NCBI GenBank assembly: GCA_026874595.1
Contig: CM049313.1
Coordinates: 80,160,659-80,224,658 of the forward strand
Source: Sipunculus nudus
Taxonomy: Eukaryota > Annelida > Sipuncula > Golfingiida > Sipunculidae
DNA: 64,000 bases
Direction: 5' to 3'
Below are positions 27,152 through 36,638 of this stretch, piece after piece. The notes beneath the pieces are model-generated. The model was not told the origin of the DNA. It was given only the letters and a program-made list of their open reading frames with translations, and did no database searches. Both the position numbers and the translations under genes were made by a program. Within the stretch, counting starts at the first letter, position 1, and each line of letters opens with the position of its first letter.

Positions 27152-29791
27152 TCAACGCGTCGCTGGTGCAGCAGCCAGGAGTTCGAAGATGTCATGACTC
27201 TGTTTTATATCCCATAGATCCCGCGCGTTTGCCTCTTGTGCGTCAGCGTCGTTTACCGGAGGCGTGTAGTGTCGCCTGGATATCAGCGTGTGTGGTGAAA
27301 AAGCGGGCCCCACATATACAGCCTCCTCGAGAGCGTAAACCTCCCCCCCTTCCCCCGGACATAAATGTGACGGATCGGCCACAGACAGACAACGGACACG
27401 GTTCCCCGGATGGGCCAATTGGTGCGCCACAACAGCATATGCCACCAACCGAACCTTGTGCATGTGGCAGAGAAACCGTGTTTGCTTCAAACTGTCCAGA
27501 CGAGATTGGTTTTCGGCATCACCTGACGACGTCTGCGCTTCCTGCGCCCGCAACTGCTGCAGCAGTTCCAGATACTGTTCCTGCATCACTGGGAACACAT
27601 CCCCGAAGCGTTCCGCCTGTCGTGACCCCAGTGCTCCCATTTCCGATTTCAAAGTGCAGAACCTTTCAACGTCAGCACGCGCAGACGCGGGGACGCCCCT
27701 TGCAGACCAAACAGCGTGCATAACAAATCCCGCCCTGACGGGGCACGCTGTGTCCTCGTGCGAGTCCCTTGACATCCACATAGGGCCAAGTTGCAGGGAC
27801 TTAGTCAGTTCTGAGGCCATCGATATGTTGACAGTTTCCAGCAGGGGCTCCCCGCAACTGACCTCCCACGCTTCAGCTACACGCGGGCGAGGAACACGGG
27901 ACGGATCAAACGGTGACCCGTCCCCAGGCACAAGCCAACCATTTTGCAAATCGTCGGGGTTCACGTCTGCTCCCGCCTGCGCGGAAACAACCTCTCGGAA
28001 GAGCTGCACTGCTTTGACACATCGTCTGACGGCGAAAAGTCCTGACAAGATCTCTTGTCCCGCTACGCGGGGCTGCATGCAACAGGACAGGTCTTCTTTC
28101 GCCCTGCGCAATTTGCGCAACAGCTTTGCGTGCCTCGCCCTCACCAGTTTGCGGTGACGTTCGAAAACGCGCTCTCCCACCGATTTCTGGACGGAGTCTA
28201 TGTCACATGACGTCATCTCCGTAACCAAGGTATCGATGTAATCATCAACGCAAGAACGTCCAGGACGTTCATTGTTTCCACATCCAACTGCTTGGTTGCC
28301 GACCCCATAACGCCTCCCTGTCACCCGCTCCAACATTTGCGCCAAACCCCCGTTTTTGCTACCATCCATGTTAATCCCTTTCAAGATGTCCCACGCAACA
28401 GCTTGTGGCGCGTCTTGGACTCCACGGTCCCTAGCTTTTTTCAACTGCTCCTTGATCCTAGTCTCGTGTTTGCGGGCTTCAAGCTCGGCCTGAGCGTCCA
28501 TGGCCGCAAACTCGTTCCCCACGAGCTCTTCAACAGTCAACCCGTAGACGGGAACCGTGTACATGAGAACGGCATTGCCCGCGTAATGACCCTCGGTTTG
28601 CACGTCAGTGTCACCGCGTTCACCACACCATCTAAAAATATCAGCCGAATTCCGCCAATGCGAGTCTATTTCCGAACGGGCGCGCCTCATGTTTTCCAAC
28701 AACAGACGGGTCTTTTCTGCCACATGACTGTTACCCAGTCGCAGCTCCTTGAGGAGCCTGTCGTCTGCGCCAGAGGTGTTCCCGAAACCACAGTAATACC
28801 TGTCTTCAGTGGGGTCGACAGAGTTTATAGGACGTGGAGAACCGGCAGCCAGTGCCATGTCAGGAGCGTTAGGCAACTGGTTGACCGCGGCCACACGTTC
28901 GCCATCACCTGCATGAGCAGCTCCATCTCTGCTTCGCTCCCGTTGACATGACCCGCTTCCTGCCGGTACATTTAACGTCTGGAAAAGATCATGCCCCGTG
29001 TCACATGACACAATATGAGAACAGTTACTGGCACCTAACCTGGTTTGTTCAGGTGGGTCGGCCCCTGCACGGGACCCATCTTGCGCGAGGGAATACGCAA
29101 AGGCCTGAGCGGAAACACATGCTAAACAACCCAGGCTCATATCCAACAGGTGGGGAGGCAATACCCAAACTGAAACAAACAGTTTCGCACATACTTCCTC
29201 TAGCTCTCCGAGGGCGGTAATAACCTCTTCCAGGGGTGTGCTGTAAAAAGCGAAATCAAGGTCCCAACAGCATTTCTGCATCTCGTGCACCGTCCATGCA
29301 GTGTTACTGCCCGTTGTGTGCCAAAACCGACAGTCCTCTGTCCGAAGCACAGAACGGAAGTATTTCTGACACAGCGACTCAACCTGCTGTTCCGTCAAGC
29401 CCTGGTTTCTACCACACCTCGCGTCTCGCTGCATGTCTTGAGAGTTACGAACGTATTCTTCCAGACAGGAAGCAACGTGATCCATCTCGAGGGACAGTCG
29501 CGGCAAGAGCAAGGACAGTCCGTACGTGACACGCGATAAAGAACAATGCAGACTTTCACGTACAAAAAATGACATTTCCTTTGCCACACACGCGTTTGAC
29601 CGCAAGCGTGGCAAACTCTGAAGCATAAGATCAGGATACACATGTTTTGATACGTTCACATCGATCAGCGCCGTCAACGTGTCCGCCCACAACCTGAGCC
29701 ACTCTGTAGAATCCGCGCATTCGAGCGGGTGCCCGACAGCTACACCGCGCTCCTGCACCGTGTGTGCCGATCGGTCGTCTGAGGAAGCCAT
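27152..29791 (-). CDS. Large helical protein of unknown function (possible capsid-associated or portal)
   Basis: 879 residues from an ATG at 29791. It is mostly helix-forming, with Leu-rich helices in the first 150 residues. Charged coiled-coil stretches lie at about 430-460 (around ELEARKHETRIKEQL) and 545-575 (around ERHRKLVRARHAKLL). A Gln-rich segment near 760 (EQYLELLQQLRAQEAQ) also looks coiled. No membrane segment, signal peptide or enzyme motif is visible. Portal proteins and large tegument or capsid-vertex proteins of herpesviruses have this kind of composition and size, but no signature fixes the identity. The gene is divergent from the 29868 gene, with only 76 bases between the ATGs. 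Confidence 0.65.
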   Translation of the reverse strand: MASSDDRSAHTVQERGVAVGHPLECADSTEWLRLWADTLTALIDVNVSKHVYPDLMLQSLPRLRSNACVAKEMSFFVRESLHCSLSRVTYGLSLLLPRLSLEMDHVASCLEEYVRNSQDMQRDARCGRNQGLTEQQVESLCQKYFRSVLRTEDCRFWHTTGSNTAWTVHEMQKCCWDLDFAFYSTPLEEVITALGELEEVCAKLFVSVWVLPPHLLDMSLGCLACVSAQAFAYSLAQDGSRAGADPPEQTRLGASNCSHIVSCDTGHDLFQTLNVPAGSGSCQRERSRDGAAHAGDGERVAAVNQLPNAPDMALAAGSPRPINSVDPTEDRYYCGFGNTSGADDRLLKELRLGNSHVAEKTRLLLENMRRARSEIDSHWRNSADIFRWCGERGDTDVQTEGHYAGNAVLMYTVPVYGLTVEELVGNEFAAMDAQAELEARKHETRIKEQLKKARDRGVQDAPQAVAWDILKGINMDGSKNGGLAQMLERVTGRRYGVGNQAVGCGNNERPGRSCVDDYIDTLVTEMTSCDIDSVQKSVGERVFERHRKLVRARHAKLLRKLRRAKEDLSCCMQPRVAGQEILSGLFAVRRCVKAVQLFREVVSAQAGADVNPDDLQNGWLVPGDGSPFDPSRVPRPRVAEAWEVSCGEPLLETVNISMASELTKSLQLGPMWMSRDSHEDTACPVRAGFVMHAVWSARGVPASARADVERFCTLKSEMGALGSRQAERFGDVFPVMQEQYLELLQQLRAQEAQTSSGDAENQSRLDSLKQTRFLCHMHKVRLVAYAVVAHQLAHPGNRVRCLSVADPSHLCPGEGGEVYALEEAVYVGPAFSPHTLISRRHYTPPVNDADAQEANARDLWDIKQSHDIFELLAAAPATR

Positions 29792-29867
29792 AGTGTTTCA
29801 CCGATTGTTCTTTTTTTTTGAAAGTCAACTCAGGCCGGACATCGGCCTCCGATCACCCAAATAAGGC
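29792..29867. promoter_or_regulatory. Short shared divergent promoter
   Basis: Only 76 bases separate the ATGs at 29791 (minus) and 29868 (plus). The interval has a T9 run at 29811-29819 but no clear TATA box. Core promoter elements may overlap the coding sequence on either side. Confidence 0.4.
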
Positions 29868-31163
29868 ATGGCGGACAGAAACCTTGGGGTTGTACCCCTG
29901 TCTCCGTGGACCACATTCAACACACAGGAACAGACCCTGTCGCATGACCATGCGTCTGCCGGTTGCAAACGTTCGGATAACGTGAACGTCAATGCAATAA
30001 AGAGCGCCCTTACAGTATGCTCATACAACCTCGGGGCCCCTGTGTCGATCATCCCGACAGGACTGTCGAAGCGTGAAGACGGGACACGTTCACGTCTACC
30101 TGACGGTTCAGAACGCAGAGAAGGGTTTATGGTAGTGTCATGCCCAGGAAACACGCACAAAGCACGAGAAGTTCCCGCCAACTCCAACACAAGCCTTCCA
30201 ATGGTCGTGAAGGTGGAAGAAGAAGGCGTACAAGCTTTGACACTGGAACATTCACTTTTCCCAGACAACCCTGATGAAATACCTGATAACTGCAACGGGG
30301 AAAAATATTCAACAGACCAGCGTTGCAAACTGCGCCCTGTTACACAGGACAACCAAGGACCACCGGCGCGCGCTATACGTGTCGCAGCCCGTAACCCCTT
30401 AGCTCAAGTGGTTGGAACTCCCCATACGTTCAAACACGCAAACAGTTGGATGTCACTAAGCGCACGCCGCGGAATAGTCGAACATCTGGTCGATGCCGCC
30501 GGCTTCAAGAACATACCCGTATCAGAGGGTTTGTCAGAGGCATTGCGGGTGGTTTACACGGAGGCCCGCTGCACCCAACCAACGTGTGTCGCCTCAGCGT
30601 ATATGCGGAAGTCGTCGCGTATGCAAGGGACTTCGCATCCACGTGGACTTGTCGCCCTGCCAGCGAAATTGTTCGACGTAAGCTTAGCGGTCACAAATCA
30701 CGTTCGTTTACTGGAATGTTTCAACATTGTTCTTTTCATGTACGAATTTCTGCAGCAGGCCAGAGATCCCTCCCAGTTACCGTCACAACGTTTTGCTTTC
30801 GTGTCAGGCGACAGAAACGAACAGCTGCACTGCGAAGACCTGCTCGTCAGATTACCGTGCATGCTGTGCTTGTTGGCGCAACACAACCGCGTGTGGAACC
30901 CGGACTTGGTCAGCGCCGACCTGAACGCCATGGAAATCGCACGTTCAACAGCATGGGACGTAGACCAGGACCCACCCAACCCTGATACATTGAGCGTGGG
31001 AATGGACGCACTGCCAGACGGCCCATGCGTGTACGTGGACGACCTGCCTTCTGACTGTTTTTTACAGGGCGTGTTTACTAACCGGTTATCGCACGTGACG
31101 TGCCAGATAACAAACCGCTTGTATATGATTCAAAACATCGCGGACCACTGCCATTTCGAATGA
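29868..31163 (+). CDS. Unknown 431-residue protein
   Basis: Starts at an ATG at 29868. The N-terminal 165 residues are polar and low in hydrophobic clusters, so probably disordered. Residues about 175-431 look folded, with helices around LSARRGIVEHLVDAAGF, LFDVSLAVTNHVRLLECFNI and LVRLPCMLCLLAQHNRVW, and several cysteines. No membrane segment or catalytic motif is seen. Size and architecture (disordered arm plus folded body) fit a herpesvirus triplex or minor capsid protein but are not diagnostic. The TGA stop overlaps the ATG of the next gene (ATGA at 31160-31163), which suggests a bicistronic message or coupled start. Confidence 0.6.
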   Translation: MADRNLGVVPLSPWTTFNTQEQTLSHDHASAGCKRSDNVNVNAIKSALTVCSYNLGAPVSIIPTGLSKREDGTRSRLPDGSERREGFMVVSCPGNTHKAREVPANSNTSLPMVVKVEEEGVQALTLEHSLFPDNPDEIPDNCNGEKYSTDQRCKLRPVTQDNQGPPARAIRVAARNPLAQVVGTPHTFKHANSWMSLSARRGIVEHLVDAAGFKNIPVSEGLSEALRVVYTEARCTQPTCVASAYMRKSSRMQGTSHPRGLVALPAKLFDVSLAVTNHVRLLECFNIVLFMYEFLQQARDPSQLPSQRFAFVSGDRNEQLHCEDLLVRLPCMLCLLAQHNRVWNPDLVSADLNAMEIARSTAWDVDQDPPNPDTLSVGMDALPDGPCVYVDDLPSDCFLQGVFTNRLSHVTCQITNRLYMIQNIADHCHFE

Positions 31164-32296
31164 CTTATCCGCGACAGAAACACAATAACATGGCTCAATG
31201 CGAAGCCATTTCGAACTTAGACACCGGCGTTCCCGGCGCTGCTGTCACCGTCGCAATGTATTCAAGCACCGGTGGGAATTTCCGAGCCGTCGTTTACGAC
31301 TCAGAGGGGACGTGTGTCGTGTTAAACGTTTCCGATGGTCAACAAATCGAACAGTGGGCACCCGGAGAATGGTACCGTGTGTCTGGCAATTTCAAGCGTA
31401 TCTGCAACGGCCTTGTTTTGAGTGTGAAAGGATTCGTGTGGGAGCGTCACCATCCGCCTACCAGTTGGTCGGAACTGACGTCTCAACAGCTCAATCTGAG
31501 GCGGTTATGTATAGCAGAAACCTGTAAAGAATTACTGACAAAAGACCAGCACGAAAACGGCACCTCATTCTGTGACATACCAGCCCCCGGCCGGTTTAAG
31601 TGTCACGTGGACGAGCACATAACAGTCGTCGGTCGCGTACAACTAATAGAAGATTCTGAAACTAGTAAATCAAAAAGGAAGATACGTACTCTCACAGCCG
31701 TTTTACCGGAAGGGGCATCTTTCGAGTGCGTCTTGTTCGACCCACCCGAACAATTTCCACACATGCAAGAACCAGCGGACCTGCTCCTCCTCGTACGTGA
31801 CACCTTGCTGACGAAAAGAAACAACACTTACCGCTTGTGTCCCCGTCTCTCGTGGCACGCTGTGATAGTACCAGCCGCACAAACTCATGACTTTTTCGTT
31901 GCCAGGTATGGTGACGTGGGCGATGACGCGCAGCATGACACGCAGCCTCCCGGTCGTACACCATCATTCTTTAACCCTGCAGCCGTCCCCTGCAACGGGA
32001 AAATAACACATGTAACACACCCAGGCGACACACAAAAATGGGAAGGTCTCTGCAAGGTCACATTACACCTGACGGAGAGATACGGTGACTGTGAAAAGGG
32101 AGCATCATTTGAATTGAGGTGCGACCCGTCGATGCTGTCGGACGCCGAAGTCCTCCCTCCTTTCTGTGAACTTTCGTTGGACGACGAATGCGACAGCGAA
32201 ATTATATCACAAATCGTGCCACCAGCCGACGTGTCCTGTTACTTGTACGGAGACGTCATTTGCGCGCTTGGGCTTTCAATCGACGCACAGGACTAA
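31160..32296 (+). CDS. Possible multi-OB-fold (ssDNA-binding-like) protein
   Basis: 378 residues from the ATG at 31160, which overlaps the previous stop as ATGA. An ATG at 31190 has a better context (AAC before, G after) and may be the true start. The protein is rich in beta strands. A first block (about 20-100) with FRAVVYDSEGTCVVLNV, WYRVSGNF and GLVLSVKGF resembles an OB-fold barrel. A second strand-rich block (about 150-250) and a third (about 285-370) follow. Such repeated OB folds occur in single-stranded-DNA-binding proteins. No zinc site or catalytic residues are evident. The fold call is inference from the strand pattern only. It lies just downstream of an unknown gene on the same strand. 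Confidence 0.5.
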   Translation: MTYPRQKHNNMAQCEAISNLDTGVPGAAVTVAMYSSTGGNFRAVVYDSEGTCVVLNVSDGQQIEQWAPGEWYRVSGNFKRICNGLVLSVKGFVWERHHPPTSWSELTSQQLNLRRLCIAETCKELLTKDQHENGTSFCDIPAPGRFKCHVDEHITVVGRVQLIEDSETSKSKRKIRTLTAVLPEGASFECVLFDPPEQFPHMQEPADLLLLVRDTLLTKRNNTYRLCPRLSWHAVIVPAAQTHDFFVARYGDVGDDAQHDTQPPGRTPSFFNPAAVPCNGKITHVTHPGDTQKWEGLCKVTLHLTERYGDCEKGASFELRCDPSMLSDAEVLPPFCELSLDDECDSEIISQIVPPADVSCYLYGDVICALGLSIDAQD

Positions 32297-32491
32297 CCTC
32301 CACGGAGAAGGGTCGGGATATTTGTAAATACTGCATTTTTCAGTCTCCGTGTAAGACGGTGTAACAGTTCATCACATTTTACCCGGAATAGTGACACGAT
32401 TTCAGTGCTGAGGGCGACCCGTTTGGCTAACGACCAGAGCATCGCGCGGTTTGTATTTCCGGTCGGCCAGGTCACGATAAAAAAACCAAGG

Positions 32492-32659
32492 ATGCAGTGT
32501 AAGCCGCACGACTTGAGTGTGTCAGCCCTTTTGTACCTTGCCCGGGGACGTCGCCTCCGCAAATGTTACTGTGGTGCCATGATTTTTTTACTGTTCGGAC
32601 TGACCTTTACAATGATTGGACTCGGTGTGGCGTACAACAGGTTGTGTAGGAAAATGTGA
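32492..32659 (+). CDS. Possible small single-pass membrane protein
   Basis: 55 codons from an ATG at 32492. The first 27 residues are basic (RGRRLRK); then comes one strongly hydrophobic segment (about 29-48, MIFLLFGLTFTMIGLGVAY) and a short basic tail. This is a normal arrangement for a small single-pass or tail-anchored viral membrane protein. It lies in the 420-base space between larger genes. No promoter or poly(A) signal marks it, and a frame of this length can occur by chance. Confidence 0.25.
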   Translation: MQCKPHDLSVSALLYLARGRRLRKCYCGAMIFLLFGLTFTMIGLGVAYNRLCRKM

Positions 32660-32831
32660 CCCAACGTTTAGTCGTGACAAATAGTATGCTATTAAACACA
32701 GCTGACATTTTGTTATTTGAGAAATGTAACGTGCGGTCGATATGATATCTGCGGGCGCAACATGAAATACATACACCATCGCGCACAAACAGAAGACAGA
32801 GGAAACGGATTTCAGCTAAATGTTTCTGACA

Positions 32832-32837
32832 TTTATT
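32832..32837 (-). terminator. Poly(A) signal for minus-strand gene
   Basis: TTTATT on plus is AATAAA on minus, 62 bases beyond the stop of the 32899-33684 gene. It is the main reason for choosing the minus strand in this stretch. Confidence 0.55.
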
Positions 32838-32898
32838 CGATGAAACTGCGGGCAGCATTAAACCATGCAGAGTCACGTGAGAGTACAAAGTACTCCAT

Positions 32899-33684
32899 CT
32901 ACAACAGGAATACCAATACAAAAGTTGGGTTGCAGAAATATAAGCACCCAGTGAACAAGATGCCTTCACACCCTCCAGATGCCGTGCCCCTCCTCACGTG
33001 CAAGATGTCGCTGTTCGGTTTACGCAACGAAACATCCAACCGCACATGTCGCAGGTCTCGCCTGCTCAGGTGGTGCACAGCAATATACAAGTGTGTCACA
33101 TCGATAACGTGCAAACCTTGCCCTGCCACAACTGCGTATTGTATATTCATATTTGATATGGCCAGGCACATGCCGGTCTGCCGCGTACCAACGCTCGTGA
33201 GGTTCAAACGACAGGTATTCCCCCGGTTATTAACAGCTTCGCCGGTCGATTTCGGATCCCTCGTGTACACGTGGGAAATTATCGCACGACACAACAGCTG
33301 GTTGACCGGTGTCCCGGGATACAATCCACAACAGCGGGAAGCGGATATTTCCCATATCGCATCCGCTGCGTACAGGACAGCCGTGTGTGCGATAGAAACC
33401 GCCTGTGCTAAAGAAGACGCCGAAATCAGCAAAACGGAATATGCTGTTGGACAGGGACGGGGGTTTTCAACGTGTATGAAGATGTTGTACCCACGGCTGC
33501 ATCCTCTGGATGCCTGTAACCCTGAAACCGGTTTGATAGACCCGGAGAGGGCATTGTCAACACGACCCGTGACCCGCTGGAGAGGTGCACCCGTTTGTGA
33601 AAACAGCACTCCGCCGGAAGACACGCGTGCCCCAAAGGTGACAGTATTAAAAACGTGGCAGTCGCTCCTGACGGGCGCAGTCAT
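32899..33684 (-). CDS. Unknown beta-rich protein (possible capsid triplex type)
   Basis: 261 residues from an ATG at 33684. Both strands are open here. The plus frame (32762-33796, 344 codons from its first ATG) has a first 130 residues of non-protein-like composition and lacks its own poly(A) signal. The minus frame has alternating hydrophobic strands throughout (for example SVLLISASSLAQAVSIAHTA and VIDVTHLYIAVHHLSRRDL) and an AATAAA 62 bases after its stop. The C-terminus is hydrophobic (FVLVFLL). A beta-rich 260-320-residue protein could be a triplex subunit, but no signature is recognised. Its start is divergent from the RING gene at 33717, 32 bases away. The alternative is that the plus frame is the gene, or that both are used. 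Confidence 0.5.
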   Translation of the reverse strand: MTAPVRSDCHVFNTVTFGARVSSGGVLFSQTGAPLQRVTGRVDNALSGSIKPVSGLQASRGCSRGYNIFIHVENPRPCPTAYSVLLISASSLAQAVSIAHTAVLYAADAIWEISASRCCGLYPGTPVNQLLCRAIISHVYTRDPKSTGEAVNNRGNTCRLNLTSVGTRQTGMCLAISNMNIQYAVVAGQGLHVIDVTHLYIAVHHLSRRDLRHVRLDVSLRKPNSDILHVRRGTASGGCEGILFTGCLYFCNPTFVLVFLL

Positions 33685-33716
33685 TGCAGACGTACGAGTA
33701 ACGATGGGCAAAGCGG

Positions 33717-34904
33717 ATGGGCATGTCGGTTTTAAACCACGACGTGTTACAGTCTCTGCAACCTCTGGCGCCCATCAGCTTACGACGGAGAACTGAGGCC
33801 GGCAACGGAGAATCTCTCGGTGCGAGACAAAGGCGGGAAGAATCGGAATCGATATCATCTGTGCCACATACACATGTAGTCCACCCCGACACCCCACGTA
33901 CCATCGACGAAGACGCCGCACTGGGACTGTGGAGCCTGGAAAGACATCTCATTTGGTGGGGCACCCGTGAACTCGGTCGGTTGGATAAAAAAACGGAAGC
34001 AACCTTGAACGAGAAGCGATTACCGCAGGACGTGACACGTGACGATAATCACATTCCATACACGGCAGGCGAACTGACACCGCACTTACCGAAGTACCTG
34101 GCAAGTTTATCGGAACAAGCGGACTTTATCCCTCGCCTGGCAGCAAGCCGCAGACACCTGCAGCAGCTGAGCGCTTCGGGTGTTCACGAGGCCGACGTTT
34201 ACAAACTATCTCTCACGAGGCTTTTGCAAAGCACCTACTGGAAGACGATGTCGCGTGAGACACCAGGCGTGTCACACCTCGCTGATGAACGTACCACAGA
34301 CAGCGTACACTTCGATGAAAGTGATCGTCCACGCAAACAACGTAAGGATACAATGAGATACCTCCGCACGTCAGTAAACAGTTACCTGAAAGCCGCGAGA
34401 AACGCGGTCCTGAAGACATACGCCGATACGGAACACGTATTCAGGAACAGGCGGACACACCAGATAACCTGTGAGAGGCAGGTACGGAAATTAGCCTGGA
34501 TCCATCTGATATCAGACTTGTGTTACGGTTGCAGTTACAATGAAATGCTTGACATCTTCAACGGGGTTATGAAACGCATGGGGCACGGGTGCATGCTGAC
34601 ATGCCGTCTATCTTGCAGCGTCTGCCAGGAGAATTGTGAGGAAGCTGCACGCGATCACCCGAAGAAAAGCGGGCAGGCGGAATACGTGGTGTTCAGCCAG
34701 TGCGAACATTACGTGTGCCTTGCGTGTTACAAAAAAATGGCACAAGTACATACAGACAACAGAGCGAGAGGAGTAGCAACCACGGAACACATTCCGTGCC
34801 CGCAGTGCCGCACGCCAGTGCGACTCGTGTCAACCATAAAGTGGCGACCGATGGACTCTCGTTCCTGCGTGCAGGTCGTAGCTGACGGTCATTATTTCAC
34901 ATGA
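33717..34904 (+). CDS. RING-finger protein, probable E3 ubiquitin ligase
   Basis: 395 residues; the ATGs at 33717 and 33723 are both possible starts. The C-terminal part has a RING finger: CSVC (300-303), then after a long loop CEHYVCLAC (Cys-x-His-x2-Cys-x2-Cys, about 330-338), then CPQC (361-364). This is the C3HC4 order that binds two zincs and recruits E2 enzymes. The preceding 290 residues are charged and helical with a basic stretch (RPRKQRKD) around 205. RING E3 proteins are common in large DNA viruses (ICP0-like, baculovirus IE2/CG30-like), where they counter intrinsic defence or activate early transcription. Such a role here is inferred from the domain alone. A RING near the C-terminus is unlike ICP0, which has it N-terminal. 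Confidence 0.75.
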   Translation: MGMSVLNHDVLQSLQPLAPISLRRRTEAGNGESLGARQRREESESISSVPHTHVVHPDTPRTIDEDAALGLWSLERHLIWWGTRELGRLDKKTEATLNEKRLPQDVTRDDNHIPYTAGELTPHLPKYLASLSEQADFIPRLAASRRHLQQLSASGVHEADVYKLSLTRLLQSTYWKTMSRETPGVSHLADERTTDSVHFDESDRPRKQRKDTMRYLRTSVNSYLKAARNAVLKTYADTEHVFRNRRTHQITCERQVRKLAWIHLISDLCYGCSYNEMLDIFNGVMKRMGHGCMLTCRLSCSVCQENCEEAARDHPKKSGQAEYVVFSQCEHYVCLACYKKMAQVHTDNRARGVATTEHIPCPQCRTPVRLVSTIKWRPMDSRSCVQVVADGHYFT

Positions 34905-34951
34905 CGGGTACGGGTGATTCTTGCCTGAACCAGCCAGATTGCACAACGGCT

Positions 34952-35090
34952 ATTGGCGCTGACATTTTCTACGTGCAGGTGCAAGTACGGCGTGACGTCA
35001 GCAAGCGGGTCATGCTTAGACGAGCAATTTCTGAGAGCGCCTATTGGCTGGTTTTGGCCGCCTGTTTGTCCTTGCCGTGAACATATTTAA
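34952..35090 (+). promoter_or_regulatory. Promoter with two inverted CCAAT boxes and TATA-like element
   Basis: ATTGG (inverted CCAAT) occurs near 34952 and at 35043-35047, followed by CATATTTAA at 35082-35090. The ATG at 35172 is 82 bases past the TATA-like element. This is the clearest multi-element promoter in the contig. Confidence 0.5.
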
Positions 35091-35171
35091 CCGGTTCGCC
35101 GTTACAGATCAGACACTTTGTTACTGCAAGTCTAACTGTGCGCACAAGGTGCCACAACAACAAGACAAAGG

Positions 35172-36638
35172 ATGGCAGACCGTCTGCACAGTGTTCCATT
35201 CGTTCCGATCAACATATATTCAAGAGCAGATGTGGAAGGAGGACTGCTACCGGGTATGTCTGCGCGTTTACGTGTTCGCGATAACAAAGCACGTGTACTC
35301 ATCAAAGCACTCAACTGGTCAACCCAACAGATGTGGCGTGACCAGGAAAGACTGAGATCAAGTGCAGACGGTGAGCACGGGTTACCGTCGTCCCTGTGTA
35401 TGGAGACATGGGAAACAATGATGCGCGACATGTCGCGGTTCACCATGGATTCCTCACACACCGACAACTGCAGGACATTGAAGGAATCAGGAGTCTCCTT
35501 GAAAACCGTAGAGGGGATCTGTCAAATGCACGACATAGAGTGGCTGTTCACGGGTCCCGAGGGTGAGATGACTTTTGATCTTTCTGGCAATCACAGTGCG
35601 CTCGGTCAATATGGTGTTGCGTACCTGCTGTACCTGCTGTGGCACATGGGATACACCGTAAACGCGCCCCTGACCTGCTTGGAAGCAGGTTTACTGAGTG
35701 TGCACCAGATACAACAGATTCCCATCCTTAACACGAAAACAGGGGAACCCGCTGAAACAAACCCGCAGACTGTTTACCGACCGTGTGTGAAACACGTGAT
35801 TTCGAACGAAGGACACCTGTTCCAACAGATATGCTGCATGCCCGTTGTGGATGTAACGTCTCACCGGTACACCGAACGTCAGGTGCGCGATCCGCCGCAG
35901 ACAATGCTCCGCAAGGCGTCAAGGGTTCACATTCGTAACGTGTGTATGCTGCATATCGGAAAACACGTCAGCACGAAAGTATCACTGCTGACGGCAAAAC
36001 AAATACCGCGCCGCAAAGACATCTTTCGCATCCTGTGCGACACCTGGCGCTCAATGGGGGAATGTTTCCAAATGCCCACCAAGCTGGGTACCGATATGCC
36101 TGCTTTGTCAGAGGGAACAGACCACGACAAGCAACCACACATCATGCTGAACGCCCTGGTTCACGTGCTCGGATGTAAGCTCCAGAAAACAATGTACGCA
36201 GTCAGAGGGAAAAGGACACACAGTGAAAAGACTGACGTCCACCGGCTCGTACTGGAGATACCAGAGGAAAAGATATTGTCACTGCGGAACGCCAGGTTCA
36301 TTAGTTTCACGTTGTTTTACATGTGGTTCTCCTTGGGATGGGAGTTGGAACTCGCCAACTGCGACGCCGCGACCGGAATGTTCACGCTCGTACGCACGCA
36401 ATACGCAAAAATTGAAAGAAAAACGTACAACGTCGGATGCGTCGCCACCCCGTACGGCAAGTGGGTTTACGCGTGCACGAACAGCTGCAACACATGTTTG
36501 GCTGGCACAGGTACCGGGCACACGTATCAAAGTGTATGGAAAGTGAGAGTTGCAACAGAACCAGACGTCGTCCAAGCGAAATCTGTAAGATTGGTCGCGG
36601 GTCCAAACGATACCCGGCGCACCTCATGCTGTCCGTGA
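35172..36638 (+). CDS. Unknown 488-residue protein
   Basis: Starts at an ATG at 35172, preceded by CCAAT and TATA-like elements. It is a mixed alpha/beta globular composition without membrane segment or signal peptide. Features are a Leu/Tyr-rich helix near 150 (YGVAYLLYLLWHMGY), a basic region near 270-300, a hydrophobic strand near 385 (FISFTLFYMWFSLGWELEL), and a C-terminal cysteine cluster CTNSCNTC (435-442) that could bind metal. I do not recognise the family. Its poly(A) signal is AATAAA at 36793-36798. Confidence 0.65.
   Translation: MADRLHSVPFVPINIYSRADVEGGLLPGMSARLRVRDNKARVLIKALNWSTQQMWRDQERLRSSADGEHGLPSSLCMETWETMMRDMSRFTMDSSHTDNCRTLKESGVSLKTVEGICQMHDIEWLFTGPEGEMTFDLSGNHSALGQYGVAYLLYLLWHMGYTVNAPLTCLEAGLLSVHQIQQIPILNTKTGEPAETNPQTVYRPCVKHVISNEGHLFQQICCMPVVDVTSHRYTERQVRDPPQTMLRKASRVHIRNVCMLHIGKHVSTKVSLLTAKQIPRRKDIFRILCDTWRSMGECFQMPTKLGTDMPALSEGTDHDKQPHIMLNALVHVLGCKLQKTMYAVRGKRTHSEKTDVHRLVLEIPEEKILSLRNARFISFTLFYMWFSLGWELELANCDAATGMFTLVRTQYAKIERKTYNVGCVATPYGKWVYACTNSCNTCLAGTGTGHTYQSVWKVRVATEPDVVQAKSVRLVAGPNDTRRTSCCP

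Noticed and set aside
27152-29791. Portal protein assignment
   Set aside because: Helical composition and size are compatible but not specific; mentioned only as a possibility.
32762-33796. Plus-strand open frame of 344 codons
   Set aside because: First third is not protein-like, it overlaps the RING gene start, and the minus frame has its own poly(A) signal. Kept as an open question in the findings.
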